NCBI GenBank assembly: GCA_945288535.1
Contig: CALYQQ010000004.1
Coordinates: forward strand, 1 to 64,000
Length of the DNA: 64,000 nucleotides
Direction of reading: 5' to 3'
Source of the DNA: an uncultured Enterobacterales bacterium
GTDB lineage: Bacteria > Pseudomonadota > Gammaproteobacteria > Enterobacterales > CALYQQ01
Shown: positions 21,574 through 31,224 of the stretch, in pieces
Layout of the letters: each line of letters begins with the position of its first letter
How positions within the stretch are numbered: position 1 is the first letter of the stretch
Notes under the pieces: model-generated
Told to the model about the DNA's origin: nothing
The model's input: only the letters and a program-made list of their open reading frames with translations
Databases searched by the model: none
Made by a program: the position numbers and the translations under genes

Positions 21574-22356
21574 TTAAGCTAACTTAAACAAACGATATGC
21601 ATTAGCTTGTGTAATTTGAGCACAATATTTCACATCAATGTTACGTAGCATAGCAACATGCTCGACGATATGGGGTAAATAACAAGGTTCATTGCGACGC
21701 GATATAGGTTTTATCGGTAAATCACGTGGTAGTAAATAAGGCGCGTCTGTTTCGAGTAGTAATTTATCGTCGGGAATAAGGGATACAAGGCGACGCAATT
21801 CAACACCACGACGCTCATCGCATATCCATCCTGTGATACCTATAAATAAATCAAGGGATAAATAATGCTCAAGTTCAGCTTGATTACCCGTAAAACAGTG
21901 TACAACAGCCGCAGGAATATCAGATAACCAGGGTGCTAGTAATTTAATAAATTTTGGGTATGCATCTCGACAATGAAGAAATAATGGCATCTTGAATTCA
22001 GCAGCCAGCATTAGCTGGGCCGTAAATGCTTTTTCTTGCTGCTCGGGTGTAGAAAAATTTCGATTAAAATCTAATCCACATTCTCCGATAGCAACTACCT
22101 GAGGTAAATTAATTAAATGACGAATATGTTGCTCAATTTCTTTTGACCAATGACAGGCATCATGAGGGTGAACTCCAGCGGTCGACCAACAGTAATTTGA
22201 ATAATCATTAGCAAGTTGTTGCGCTTGCTGGCTAGAGCATAAGTTGGTACCGGTGATCAACATACCATTAATGCCCGCTTTTTTAGATCTTTCGATAACT
22301 TGAGCACGATCTCGCGCAAATTGCGAACTTGTTAAATTAACACCTATATCAAACAT
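21574..22356 (-). CDS. tatD: TatD, metal-dependent DNase
   Basis: A 260-residue TIM-barrel hydrolase, the same length as Escherichia coli TatD, a 3'-5' DNA/RNA exonuclease not needed for Tat export. Metal and catalytic motifs are visible: FDIGVNLTS at the start (reduced form of the usual HxH), [28 protein letters not shown] and LLETDAPYL. It follows tatC after 121 bases in the tatABCD arrangement. Confidence 0.95.
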   Translation of the reverse strand: MFDIGVNLTSSQFARDRAQVIERSKKAGINGMLITGTNLCSSQQAQQLANDYSNYCWSTAGVHPHDACHWSKEIEQHIRHLINLPQVVAIGECGLDFNRNFSTPEQQEKAFTAQLMLAAEFKMPLFLHCRDAYPKFIKLLAPWLSDIPAAVVHCFTGNQAELEHYLSLDLFIGITGWICDERRGVELRRLVSLIPDDKLLLETDAPYLLPRDLPIKPISRRNEPCYLPHIVEHVAMLRNIDVKYCAQITQANAYRLFKLA

Positions 22357-22477
22357 GGAATTATAGCCTATCTACTTAATTTATAAAATTATGGTCTGGA
22401 TAAACGTCTGATAATAGGCTATATGCCTATAGCAGGCTATGAATTACTTTTTATGAAAAATTAATTAATGTATATAA

Positions 22478-23239
22478 TTAATTTTCATCACATATATCTT
22501 TCTTTATAGGATGCTTTGTTGCTTCTTTTGTATAGAAACGCGCAAATATCACCCCTATTTCATATAAAATACAAATGGGAATGGCCAGTAACGTTTGAGA
22601 TAAAACATCTGGTGGTGTTAATAACATGCCAATAACAAATGCGGCGACAATCATATACGGCCGCTTCTGTCTAAGATCTTCAGGTGTTGTTACTCCACTC
22701 CAGCATAACAATACAATAGCGACTGGCACTTCAAAGGATGCACCGAATGCAATAAATAATGCCATAACGAAACTAAGATAACTGTTAATATCTGTCGACA
22801 TAACGACGCCAACAGGTGCTGTCTTAATAAAAAAGCTAAATGCCAAAGGGAAAACGACAAAATACGCAAAAATCATTCCCAAATAAAACAACAAGCTACT
22901 AGATAAGAGTAATGGTACCACTAACCGCCTTTCATGGCGATAGAGTGCGGGTGCAATAAATGACCATATTTGATAAAGAATATAAGGCGCAGAAATAAAG
23001 ACTGAAACAATAAAGGTTAGTTTTAAAGGGGCTAAAAAAGTCGCTGTTAGATTTGTTGAAATCATATTCGCCCCTGTTGGCATACGTTTAATCAAGGGGG
23101 CAGAAATGAACTCATAAATATTATTAGAGAAATAGGCTAATGCCAAAAAGACAACCAAAACACATATCAAACAACGTAAAATTCGGGTTCGCAATTCAAT
23201 CAAGTGAGAAATAAGTGGTTGAGTATCTTGAACATCCAT
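22478..23239 (-). CDS. tatC: TatC, twin-arginine translocase receptor subunit
   Basis: A 253-residue inner-membrane protein with six hydrophobic segments that recognises the twin-arginine signal peptide. The N-terminal cytoplasmic motif [13 protein letters not shown] and the FxAPLxxxMP-like loop ([13 protein letters not shown]) are family signatures, as is the conserved periplasmic segment with [13 protein letters not shown]. It begins five bases after tatB ends, indicating cotranscription. Together with TatA and TatB it forms the complete minimal Tat export machine encoded here. Confidence 0.96.
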   Translation of the reverse strand: MDVQDTQPLISHLIELRTRILRCLICVLVVFLALAYFSNNIYEFISAPLIKRMPTGANMISTNLTATFLAPLKLTFIVSVFISAPYILYQIWSFIAPALYRHERRLVVPLLLSSSLLFYLGMIFAYFVVFPLAFSFFIKTAPVGVVMSTDINSYLSFVMALFIAFGASFEVPVAIVLLCWSGVTTPEDLRQKRPYMIVAAFVIGMLLTPPDVLSQTLLAIPICILYEIGVIFARFYTKEATKHPIKKDICDEN

Positions 23240-23243
23240 AATA

Positions 23244-23762
23244 TTAACGATCCACGTTAGATTTAGTAGAAATTATATGCGTTTCTACGTTAGAATGCGT
23301 TGTTTGATTGTCGCTCACTGGAGTTACTAGCTCTCTCTCATCCTGTTGAGGATGCTGCTCAACCTGAACATTGTGATCAATATTTTTTATTGATTTATCG
23401 TCTATCTTCTCTATCATTGTCATTGTCGCATCCGTTTTACCATCATTAGATGAAGAAGATAGTGCCTCTTGGTATGAACGCGTCATTGCTTCAGTCGCCG
23501 AACGTAGTTCTTCCATCGACGTTTTCAGCTCAGGTGAAAGTGTTTGCAAATTTACATTTTGCTCCACTTTCTTTAAGCTTTCTTGAAGCTCTTGCAATTT
23601 GAGCTCCTGAGTAAGTTCATTTTGAACTGTTAATGCCAATGATCGTATTGCTCTTATCCAACCGGCAACCGTTTTTACCGCAACTGGCAAACGTTCCGGA
23701 CCTAACACGATCAAGCCAACAATCATGACTAATACCAGTTCGCTAAAACCAATTTCAAACAC
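23244..23762 (-). CDS. tatB: TatB, twin-arginine translocase subunit
   Basis: A 172-residue membrane-anchored protein that forms the receptor complex with TatC. The N-terminal [29 protein letters not shown] segment contains the transmembrane helix, the LGPERLP hinge and the start of the amphipathic helix. A long acidic, Ser/Thr/Gln-rich cytoplasmic tail follows. The start codon is GTG (complement of 23760-23762). Gaps to tatA and tatC are only a few bases. Confidence 0.94.
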   Translation of the reverse strand: MFEIGFSELVLVMIVGLIVLGPERLPVAVKTVAGWIRAIRSLALTVQNELTQELKLQELQESLKKVEQNVNLQTLSPELKTSMEELRSATEAMTRSYQEALSSSSNDGKTDATMTMIEKIDDKSIKNIDHNVQVEQHPQQDERELVTPVSDNQTTHSNVETHIISTKSNVDR

Positions 23763-23765
23763 AAT

Positions 23766-24026
23766 TTATTCCTGTTCTTTTTTTTGATTGTTTTTTTGTT
23801 CTGGCGGAATCGATTGTTGCGTATTAGCTGATTTCTCTGTAATGGCTTTTGTTTCAAAGTCAGCATCAGCATGTTGATGGCTTGATGGTACATCATCACT
23901 CATCGCTTTTTTAAAGCCTTTGATCGCCTCTCCCAGATCTGATCCCAAGGTACGTAATTTTTTTGTACCGAATAATAATGTAATTATTAAAACTACAATT
24001 AATAGTTTCCAGATGCTAATAGTCAT
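23766..24026 (-). CDS. tatA: TatA, twin-arginine translocase pore subunit
   Basis: An 86-residue protein with one N-terminal transmembrane helix ([22 protein letters not shown]), the FGTKKLR hinge and amphipathic helix [16 protein letters not shown], then a polar Gln/Glu/Lys-rich tail. TatA multimers form the transport channel for folded proteins. It lies three bases upstream of tatB and 84 bases downstream of ubiB, with an inverted repeat in that gap. Confidence 0.95.
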   Translation of the reverse strand: MTISIWKLLIVVLIITLLFGTKKLRTLGSDLGEAIKGFKKAMSDDVPSSHQHADADFETKAITEKSANTQQSIPPEQKNNQKKEQE

Positions 24027-24074
24027 TATTTATATTACCTCGTTATACCGTCTGGATAATCCAAATTCATGAAG

Positions 24075-24100
24075 AACAATGATACCCCCTTATCATTGTT
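24075..24100. terminator. Hairpin between ubiB and tatA
   Basis: AACAATGATA (24075-24084) and TATCATTGTT (24091-24100) are perfect 10-bp arms with loop CCCCCT. A T-run follows only on the plus strand, opposite to the genes, so on the coding strand this may be a weak attenuator that separates ubiB from tatABC expression. Confidence 0.5.
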
Positions 24101-24110
24101 TTTCATACTG

Positions 24111-25745
24111 TTATATTACTTTTTTCCAGCTAATACACCAAACAACTAAACCACTACCACCAATAATCCATGGCCATAGCTTTATATGATTAATATAAAG
24201 CAATGTAGCTATTAATAGCATGACACCACCAATACCTAACAAATATAAAACCTGGCTTTGCTGTTTACGTTGCTGTTGTAATGATGTGTTTAATAAGTTA
24301 ATGCTTTTCTGTAAATTGGATTGTTGTAATAAACTGTTATAAATCATATCGGGTAATTCAGGTAATGTATCCATCCAGTGTGGTGCTTTTTCCCTTACTT
24401 TTTTGAGCATCGCCTTCGCGCCTACTTGCTCTAACATCCATTTTTCTAGAAAAGGTTTAGCTGTTTTCCATAAATTAAGTTGTGGATAAAGTTGTCGTCC
24501 TAACCCTTCAATATAAATCAGTGTTTTTTCAAGTAACACCAGCTGAGGCTGAACTTCTATACTAAATTGTCTAGCTGTACTGAATAAGTTAACCAAGACA
24601 TTACCATACGAAATTTGTGCCAACGGTTTGTTAAACATGGGCTCACAAACACGGCGAATAGCTGCTTCGAATGCATCCATATCAACATCACCTTTAACCC
24701 AACCTGAATCAACGTGTAATTCAGCTACTCTACGATAATCCCGATTAAAAAAGGCTAAAAAGTTCTCAGCAAGATAATGTTTATCTTCACGGTTTAATGT
24801 ACCAACAATACCACAATCAATCGCAATATACTGTGGCTGACGTGGATTTTTATAGCTAACAAAAATATTACCGGGATGCATATCTGCATGGAAAAAACTA
24901 TCACGAAAAACTTGTGTAAAAAAGACTTGTAGACCACGTTCCGCTAATAATTGTAAATTTACGCCTCGAGCTCGCAACGTTCGGATATCGGAAATAGGTA
25001 TCCCATAAATACGTTCAGATACCATGACATTTTGCCTACAATAATCACTATATATTTCTGGAATATATAGCATATCGCTATTTTCAAAATTACGCCGTAA
25101 TTGTATTGTATTTGCTGCTTCTGATAATAAATCCAATTCCTTTAATAAAGTTTTTTCATATTCATGAACAACTTCATGTGGTCGCAATCGCTTAATTTTA
25201 GGTGAAATAATCAGTAAAAAACTAGCGAATCGGTACATCAAACGAATATCGGCTTCGATTATAGGCTGAAGATCAGGTCGAATAACTTTTAATACGACTT
25301 CTTTATTATTTTCTTTTAAAATAGCGGTATGTACTTGTGCAATAGAGGCAGATGCTAAAGCAATTTCATCAAAATTAGCAAACCATGTTTCTAATGGTCC
25401 ACCTAATGCTTTTTCAATTAACTGACGTGCTTTTTTACCGTCAAAGGGTTTTACTTGATCTTGTAATATTGCGAGTTGATCAACAATATCCTTAGATAAC
25501 AAATCACGTCGCGTTGACAACATTTGACCAAGTTTTATCCACACTGGACCAAGTTCTTGTAAAAAAAGGCGTAACCGCTCACCTAAACTTTTATCTTTAT
25601 GCCGATTACGGATCCAAAATAACATCCGGAAACTAGCTCGTAACGGTTTGGCTAGACGAATATCGGGGATGATTTCATCTAATCCATAAGATAAAAATAC
25701 ACGCAGGATACGATAAAAGCGCGTCAACTCAGATAATCTTATCAT
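24111..25745 (-). CDS. ubiB: UbiB, ABC1/ADCK-family kinase-like ubiquinone factor
   Basis: A 544-residue atypical protein-kinase-like ATPase needed for ubiquinone synthesis. The KxGQ motif (KLGQ at 71-74) and the alanine-rich nucleotide loop ASIAQVH (133-139) are present, as are [11 protein letters not shown] (near residue 287) and AIDCGIVG (the DFG-like metal site). Two C-terminal membrane helices (about 495-540) anchor it. Family length is 546. Its start overlaps the end of a ubiJ remnant. It is intact although ubiD and ubiJ nearby are not. Confidence 0.95.
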   Translation of the reverse strand: MIRLSELTRFYRILRVFLSYGLDEIIPDIRLAKPLRASFRMLFWIRNRHKDKSLGERLRLFLQELGPVWIKLGQMLSTRRDLLSKDIVDQLAILQDQVKPFDGKKARQLIEKALGGPLETWFANFDEIALASASIAQVHTAILKENNKEVVLKVIRPDLQPIIEADIRLMYRFASFLLIISPKIKRLRPHEVVHEYEKTLLKELDLLSEAANTIQLRRNFENSDMLYIPEIYSDYCRQNVMVSERIYGIPISDIRTLRARGVNLQLLAERGLQVFFTQVFRDSFFHADMHPGNIFVSYKNPRQPQYIAIDCGIVGTLNREDKHYLAENFLAFFNRDYRRVAELHVDSGWVKGDVDMDAFEAAIRRVCEPMFNKPLAQISYGNVLVNLFSTARQFSIEVQPQLVLLEKTLIYIEGLGRQLYPQLNLWKTAKPFLEKWMLEQVGAKAMLKKVREKAPHWMDTLPELPDMIYNSLLQQSNLQKSINLLNTSLQQQRKQQSQVLYLLGIGGVMLLIATLLYINHIKLWPWIIGGSGLVVWCISWKKVI

Positions 25746-26053
25746 TTCGGCTCCAGCTCTTTTAATTCACATTTTAGCCGCTAAACACCTTCAGTCATAG
25801 TTATATTAATAACAATAAGTTGTAAAAGTTCATTTACCTAATTAATTACAGATAACGTATTTAAACAAGGTTAAAATAAAGATAATTATAATGCTTTATA
25901 TCAGATAAAAAGCATACTAAAAGCTCTGGATAACAGAACAAATGATGATAGTCGTGGCTTAATAAACCTTATATTCAATGACTTTCAAATGTTAGCTAAT
26001 GTATTATTAGGAAATAACTAATTATTCATAATGATCTTTTAGCAATAGCGCAC
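25742..26053 (-). pseudogene. ubiJ: ubiJ remnant between ubiE and ubiB
   Basis: Escherichia coli has ubiJ (about 200 codons) here; this gap is only 308 bases and has no open frame. Its last 39 bases (25742-25780) still read [12 protein letters not shown] then stop on the minus strand, close to the family end KRLEKLEAK, with the stop TGA overlapping the ubiB ATG as in an operon. The rest is unrecognisable. The call rests on synteny plus this short C-terminal match. Confidence 0.55.
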
Positions 26054-26809
26054 TTAATTTTTATACCCACGATGTAATGCAACAATGCCACCCGTCAAAT
26101 TGTAATAACTCACATCATCAAAGCCAATATTTTCCATTGTTTCCTTTAATTTCATTTGATCAGGATGCATACGAATAGACTCGGCCAGATATTGATAACT
26201 ATCTGCGTCTTTAACAATTAATTTACCTATTTTTGGTAAAAAATGGAATGAATAAATATCGTACAATTTACTTAATAATGGATTAATAGGTTTAGAAAAT
26301 TCCAAAATAAGTAGCCTTCCTCCTGGCCGTAAAACCCGCAACATAGAACGTAATGCCTGTTTCTTTTTGGTTACATTCCGTAAACCAAATGCGATAGTGA
26401 TACAATCAAAATAATTATCAGGAAAAGGGAGAAACTCTGCATTTGCCTGTACATAATGTACATTGGTTGTAATGTTTTTATTTTGCAATTTGGCGCGTCC
26501 AACTTTAAGCATAGACTCATTAATATCCGCTAACACTACTTCACCGGATTTTCCGACCATTTCAGAAAATTTGGCCGTAAGATCACCCGTTCCTCCAGCT
26601 AGATCGAGAACACGTTGTCCGAGTTGAACATGGCTACAATCAATTGTAAACCGCTTCCATAAACGATGAATACCAAATGATATAAAGTCGTTCATTATAT
26701 CGTACTTTGTTGCAACAGAATGAAAGACATCAGCAACCAGCTTCTCTTTTTCATCACTTTTCACAACTTGATAACCAAAGTGTGTTGTTTTGTCTGCTTT
26801 GTCCGTCAT
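26054..26809 (-). CDS. ubiE: UbiE, ubiquinone/menaquinone C-methyltransferase
   Basis: A 251-residue SAM-dependent methyltransferase, the same length as the Escherichia coli enzyme, that methylates demethylmenaquinol to menaquinol and the corresponding ubiquinone intermediate. The SAM-binding motif [12 protein letters not shown] is at 67-78 and the UbiE signature [14 protein letters not shown] at about 140-153. Since it serves both quinones, it could be kept for menaquinone alone if ubiquinone synthesis is lost. It heads the leftward ubiE-ubiB-tat block. Confidence 0.96.
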   Translation of the reverse strand: MTDKADKTTHFGYQVVKSDEKEKLVADVFHSVATKYDIMNDFISFGIHRLWKRFTIDCSHVQLGQRVLDLAGGTGDLTAKFSEMVGKSGEVVLADINESMLKVGRAKLQNKNITTNVHYVQANAEFLPFPDNYFDCITIAFGLRNVTKKKQALRSMLRVLRPGGRLLILEFSKPINPLLSKLYDIYSFHFLPKIGKLIVKDADSYQYLAESIRMHPDQMKLKETMENIGFDDVSYYNLTGGIVALHRGYKN

Positions 26810-26920
26810 AGAAAACCTGTTTAATTAACTTTTGCTTGCATAAAAATAATCGCCGCAAATAACACCATAAATTTGCTTGCGATTCTATTTTTTATTTAGT
26901 TGCCTTATAAATCATCCTAT

Positions 26921-28456
26921 TTACGTGTGGATTTTCTCATGTTTAGGCATTTTATCCTCTTCTGATAGTGTTATGTTATTTGATTTATCTGTCAAATCAG
27001 TTGTTAATTTTACTATATCTTGATTAATAGGACGCTTTACGTCGACACCTAATTGGCGAAAATGTTCAACCTGAGTAAGTAAGTTTCCCCGCCCCTGAGC
27101 TAGCTTATTCATGGCATAGTGAAAGTAATTTGATGCCTTATCTAAACTTTGACCTAACATGGTCATATCATCGACAAATAACCGTACTTTATCATAGAGA
27201 CGAGCGGCCCGATCAGCAATTTGTTTTGCGTTTTGGCTTTGATGCTCATAGCGCCATAAATTATTAATTGTCCTTAAAGCTACAAGTAATGTAGTAGGGC
27301 TAACTAACATAATATTATAACCAAGTGCTTCATTTATAAGCTCAGGCTCATGCTCGATTGCTAATAAAAACGCCGGTTCTATAGGAATAAACATCAGGAT
27401 ATAATCGAGTGTTCTGATACCGGGTAAAGTTTGATAATCTTTCGCACCTAATTGACGAATATGTTGCCGAATCGATGCAATATGTTCTCCCAATGCTTGT
27501 TGACGCACAGTCTCGTCAGAGCAATTAAAAAAACGCTCATAAGCAACTAAAGACATTTTGGCATCAACAATAATATCTTTACCTTGAGGTAAATGAACTA
27601 TTGCATCCGGTTGCTGACGCGCCCCTTTCTCACTTTTTAAATTTATTTGTACATGATATTCATAATTTTGACGCAAACCAGATAGTTCGAATACTCGACT
27701 TAAAACAACTTCACCCCAATTTCCTTGCGTTTTGTTATTTCCTTTTAAGGCATTCGTCAAATTAATTGCCTCTTGTGCCATTTGTGCATTGAGCTGTTGC
27801 AATTGTCGAATTTCATGGGTTAACGTATGCCGTTCACGCATGTCTTGACTAAAACTATCTTGAACTTGACGGCGGAAAACATCAAGTTGTTCACGTAAAG
27901 GTATCAATAGATTATTTAGGCTTTGCTGGTTTTGCTCATCGACTTTACGACTCGCCTGTTCAAAAATTTTATTAGCTAAATTTTCAAACTGGATTTGTAA
28001 GCGTTGCTCACTATTTATTAACTGACGTTGCTTTTCATCATGGGCAAGATGACTTTCCTCTAAACGGGTGGTCACTTCGCGTAATTCTGCTTCTTGAGCA
28101 CTATTTATTTCTCGCATAATACGAAGTTCTTGATTGAGTTTTTCACACTCCTCACGCCATTCGTTACGTGCAATCATTTGTTGTTGGGCATTTTCTGTAA
28201 TCGTCGCCAATTTTATACTTTGCTCATTTAATTGCTGCTGACAAATCATAAATTTGGCATTGTTTCCTTTTATTTCTGCTTCCAATTCAGTTAGTTGTTG
28301 TTGGTATTGTTGTATTCTTTGGATATCAAGTCGATGTTTACTTTCGTAATAATTTAATTGCTTTTGTTGACGTAAGACCATTACTAATCCACCAAGAAAT
28401 AATCCCATTATGAGTGAGATTACAACGAGTAAATAATTTAGCCCAACCAGTGTCAT
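26921..28456 (-). CDS. rmuC: RmuC, DNA recombination-limiting protein
   Basis: A 511-residue protein with an N-terminal membrane helix (about residues 6-28), a long Gln/Glu-rich coiled coil (about 30-215) and the nuclease-like RmuC domain starting near NALKGNNKTQGNWGEVVLSRVFE. Conserved PDAIVHLPQGKDIIVDAKMSLVAYERF and IEPAFLLAIEHEPELINEA are RmuC signatures. In Escherichia coli it limits inversion at short inverted repeats. It lies 111 bases upstream of ubiE, the usual neighbour order. Confidence 0.94.
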   Translation of the reverse strand: MTLVGLNYLLVVISLIMGLFLGGLVMVLRQQKQLNYYESKHRLDIQRIQQYQQQLTELEAEIKGNNAKFMICQQQLNEQSIKLATITENAQQQMIARNEWREECEKLNQELRIMREINSAQEAELREVTTRLEESHLAHDEKQRQLINSEQRLQIQFENLANKIFEQASRKVDEQNQQSLNNLLIPLREQLDVFRRQVQDSFSQDMRERHTLTHEIRQLQQLNAQMAQEAINLTNALKGNNKTQGNWGEVVLSRVFELSGLRQNYEYHVQINLKSEKGARQQPDAIVHLPQGKDIIVDAKMSLVAYERFFNCSDETVRQQALGEHIASIRQHIRQLGAKDYQTLPGIRTLDYILMFIPIEPAFLLAIEHEPELINEALGYNIMLVSPTTLLVALRTINNLWRYEHQSQNAKQIADRAARLYDKVRLFVDDMTMLGQSLDKASNYFHYAMNKLAQGRGNLLTQVEHFRQLGVDVKRPINQDIVKLTTDLTDKSNNITLSEEDKMPKHEKIHT

Positions 28457-28776
28457 AGTTGCTATCTCCTGTCCTGGTATAGATAAAAAACGTTAGGTGT
28501 AAGTAAGGTATAAAAACACATTTATTGGCTATATCCTGCTGATTTTGTCATATATGGCGATTGGTATCATCATAGTCGTTTACCTTCCATTTAACCAGGT
28601 ATTGACTACTCATGCAGCTATTAATCAAATTCCATTTTTCAAAATAATCGTGTTATTTTTATAACAATTTATTAACTATTGACTCAATATCATGCTATTT
28701 TGCAGTAGAAAATATCATGATAACTTATTATCATAGCCGTTTTTAATAATTATTTAGATAGACAAATGGGGGAGGC
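28457..28776. other. Divergent control region of rmuC and dcuC
   Basis: About 320 bases between two divergent genes. A GGGGGAGG ribosome site sits at its right end before dcuC. I recognise no operator, hairpin or gene remnant with confidence. The uridine phosphorylase gene that often neighbours rmuC is absent. Confidence 0.5.
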
Positions 28777-30138
28777 ATGTTAGAACTTTTAATCGGTCTG
28801 TTAGTCGCCGCTGGTGCTGGACGATATATAATTAAAGGTTATTCAGCAACGGGCATACTAATGGTCAGTGGCCTATTACTTCTAATAATCAGTGCACTAT
28901 TAGGTCATCCTGTTTTACCTGAAGCAAGTTCGACAGGCAATAATATTACCGATATTTTTGAATCAATAAAATTGCTATTAATGCGCCAAGGCGGCGATTT
29001 AGGCATGATGATTATGGTTATTTGTGGGTTTGCTGCTTATATGACGCATATTGGCGCAAATGATGTCGTCGTTAAACTGGCATCAAAACCATTAAAATAC
29101 ATAAACTCGCCTTATTTATTAATGATTGCTGCTTATTTTGTTTCATGTTTAATGTCATTAGCTGTGTCCTCAGCAACTGGACTTGGCGTTTTACTCATGG
29201 CGACGTTATTCCCAGTGATGGTTAATATTGGCATTAGCCGAGGTGCGGCAGCAGCTATATGTGCTTCACCTGCAGCTATTATTTTAGCGCCAACCTCAGG
29301 GGATGTCGTTCTGGCAGCTGGTGTTGCTAAAATGGAACTTATTGATTTCGCATTTAAAACAACATTGCCTATTTCTATTATGGCGATTATAGGCATGGCG
29401 ATCGCGCATTTTTTCTGGCAGCGCTATTTAGATAGTAAAAAAACATGCAAAAATGAAAAATTGCGCGCATCTGAAATTACTACGACCGCGCCTTCATTTT
29501 ATGCAATTTTACCGTTTATCCCGATTATTGGCGTATTAGTTTTTGAAGGAAATTTAGCACCAAAATTACATATTGTTACTATCCTGATTATCTGTATCGT
29601 ATTGACAGGCATTATCGAGTTTATTCGAACAAGAGACGTTAAAGTTGTATTTAATGGAATTGATGTCGTCTACAAAAGTATGGCAGAAGCCTTTACGTCT
29701 GTTGTTATGTTACTAGTTGCCGCCGGTCTTTTTGCTGACGGTTTAAGTAAAATAGGTTTTATCGACAATTTAATTGCATTGGCACAATCATTAGGCTCCG
29801 GCGGTTTTGTTATGATGCTTATCTTAGTTGCTATTACTATGTTAGTCGCATTCACAACCGGATCAGGAAATGCGCCTTTCTATGCCTTTGTAGAATTAAT
29901 TCCTAAATTATCACAGCAAATGTCCATTAACCCAGCTTATCTCACTGTACCTATGTTACAGGCATCTAATCTTGGAAGAACGTTATCACCTGTTTCTGGT
30001 GTAGTAGTTGCCGTGGCAGGAATAGCAAAAGTATCCCCTTTTGAACTTATAAAAAGGACTTCCGTTCCTGTTTTAGTTGGGTTAGTCATTGTAATTATTT
30101 CTACAGAAATAATGATACCTACTACAATACCTGCTTAA
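28777..30138 (+). CDS. dcuC: DcuC, anaerobic C4-dicarboxylate transporter
   Basis: A 453-residue polytopic membrane protein closely similar to Escherichia coli DcuC, which exchanges or exports succinate during fumarate respiration and mixed-acid fermentation. Nearly unchanged segments include RGGDLGMMIM-like, AAYMTHIGAND, LASKPL, and SPYLLMIAAYF. So do AAAICASPAAIILAPTSGDVV and the C-terminal LQASNLGRTLSPVSGVVVAVAG. A strong GGGGGAGG ribosome site precedes the ATG. It converges on dedA at a shared terminator. With dctA it gives two C4-dicarboxylate transport routes. Confidence 0.95.
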   Translation: MLELLIGLLVAAGAGRYIIKGYSATGILMVSGLLLLIISALLGHPVLPEASSTGNNITDIFESIKLLLMRQGGDLGMMIMVICGFAAYMTHIGANDVVVKLASKPLKYINSPYLLMIAAYFVSCLMSLAVSSATGLGVLLMATLFPVMVNIGISRGAAAAICASPAAIILAPTSGDVVLAAGVAKMELIDFAFKTTLPISIMAIIGMAIAHFFWQRYLDSKKTCKNEKLRASEITTTAPSFYAILPFIPIIGVLVFEGNLAPKLHIVTILIICIVLTGIIEFIRTRDVKVVFNGIDVVYKSMAEAFTSVVMLLVAAGLFADGLSKIGFIDNLIALAQSLGSGGFVMMLILVAITMLVAFTTGSGNAPFYAFVELIPKLSQQMSINPAYLTVPMLQASNLGRTLSPVSGVVVAVAGIAKVSPFELIKRTSVPVLVGLVIVIISTEIMIPTTIPA

Positions 30139-30144
30139 TTACAT

Positions 30145-30177
30145 AAAAAAATACCGATGACCTATCGGTATTTTTTT
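30145..30177. terminator. Bidirectional terminator between dcuC and the DedA gene
   Basis: A 14-bp stem: the run AAAAAAATACCGAT (30145-30158) pairs with ATCGGTATTTTTTT (30164-30177) around GACCT, giving T-runs on both strands. It begins seven bases after the dcuC stop. Confidence 0.93.
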
Positions 30178-30191
30178 ATCAAAATAAATGA

Positions 30192-30725
30192 TTAATGAAT
30201 GAGCCATTGTAAGCCAACTGCACCAGGCATTAACATAAGAAAAGCCCATAAAATAGCAGAGGCTAAATTAATTAGCTGAAAACGTAGAAATGACATAGAA
30301 CAAATGCCTGAAACTAAAGGAACAATAGCTCTTAACGGCCCAAAAAAACGTGAAATAAATACACCTGGCATACCCCATTTATCAAAAAATAGATGACCTT
30401 GCTTTAGTAAGTCGGGATCTTTATTAATAGGCCAAATATGGACAATACGATCTTTAAAATAATAACCAACAAAATAGGATACCCAGTCGCCCAAAAAAGC
30501 ACCAAGTGATGCTGCTACCCATATCGGTATAAAAGAAATATGCATTTCACCTATTACAACACCAATACCTAATAAGAGAACCGTAGCAGGCACCAAAAGT
30601 GATAAAAATGCTAATGATTCAGCAAACGCAAGAAAAAAACAAATAGGTGCAGTCAAATATTGATATACACGAATAAAGTCATTAATGGATGCCATTATTT
30701 CATTAATGGTTAATGTCAAACTCAC
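30192..30725 (-). CDS. DedA-family inner-membrane protein
   Basis: A 177-residue member of the DedA/SNARE-associated (VTT) family, whose members are implicated in lipid flipping, envelope homeostasis and proton-motive-force-dependent resistance. Visible hallmarks are the E-S-L-A-F-L-S-L-L-V-P-A-T re-entrant region, GDWVSYFVGYYF and SRFFGPLRAIVPLVSGI. It is shorter than YqjA or YabI (about 220-254) but similar to YohD in size. The start is uncertain: GTG at 30725, TTG at 30719 (better spaced from GAAAGG), or ATG at 30695. The specific subfamily was not determined. Confidence 0.85.
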   Translation of the reverse strand: MSLTLTINEIMASINDFIRVYQYLTAPICFFLAFAESLAFLSLLVPATVLLLGIGVVIGEMHISFIPIWVAASLGAFLGDWVSYFVGYYFKDRIVHIWPINKDPDLLKQGHLFFDKWGMPGVFISRFFGPLRAIVPLVSGICSMSFLRFQLINLASAILWAFLMLMPGAVGLQWLIH

Positions 30726-30946
30726 CTTTCAACCTTTCAATTACAGTTAACTTATTACAACACACCACTATTGTTAGTTAAACTAGTTAATAATGGTTAT
30801 CTCCACAATTATGGCTAATTTAGCCTAGCAAATAACTAAATGCTGCTTATATAAAATAATGCTATAGATTTTGCAAAGAATAATAACAGCAAAGTTTATG
30901 CTATCTTTATTGGCAATACAAAACACGGAATGTAAGAAGTTAAATC

Positions 30947-31050
30947 AAAAAAATGCCAGCACACCTGAGTGACTGGCAAGTAAACACTGGAAGCAATGTG
31001 AGCAATGTCATTACTTTCACGATACAAGGGTATCCCGTATTAGTGAAAGT
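30947..31050 (-). ncRNA. ryhB: RyhB-like Fur-repressed small RNA
   Basis: The minus strand at 30986-31009 contains the 24-base core GACATTGCTCACATTGC followed by TTCCAGT, identical to the mRNA-pairing and Hfq-binding core of enterobacterial RyhB. A 5' hairpin (31013-31050, arms ACTTTCAC/GTGAAAGT) precedes it. A Rho-independent terminator follows (stem 30954-30978, then seven T at 30953-30947). Length, about 104 bases, is close to Escherichia coli RyhB. The promoter carries a near-perfect Fur box. RyhB represses non-essential iron-protein mRNAs when iron is scarce. The locus differs from the usual yhhX-yhhY position. Confidence 0.92.
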
Positions 31051-31056
31051 TTATTA

Positions 31057-31085
31057 ATAATAATTATTATCATTATCATTTGCAA
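31057..31085 (-). promoter_or_regulatory. Promoter and Fur box of the RyhB-like RNA
   Basis: On the minus strand TTGCAA (31085-31080) and TATTAT (31062-31057) are spaced by 17 bases and place transcription start near 31050, the first base of the RNA hairpin. Bases 31059-31077 match the 19-bp Fur consensus at 17 positions and overlap the -10 and spacer, so iron-loaded Fur should block RNA polymerase. Confidence 0.85.
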
Positions 31086-31224
31086 ATTTTTTGTTGTTTG
31101 TTTTATGTGTATTTGTTATCACGTTGATTTTTGATAAATTATTTAAAAGTTTTTAACCTGATTATTAATATGGGTTTAAGTTAATTTTTAAAAAAATACT
31201 ATTATTTTTAATAAATATCTTTAT

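Noticed and set aside
29133-29396. Antisense open frame in dcuC
   Set aside because: The plus-strand DcuC protein is unmistakable; this is a shadow frame.
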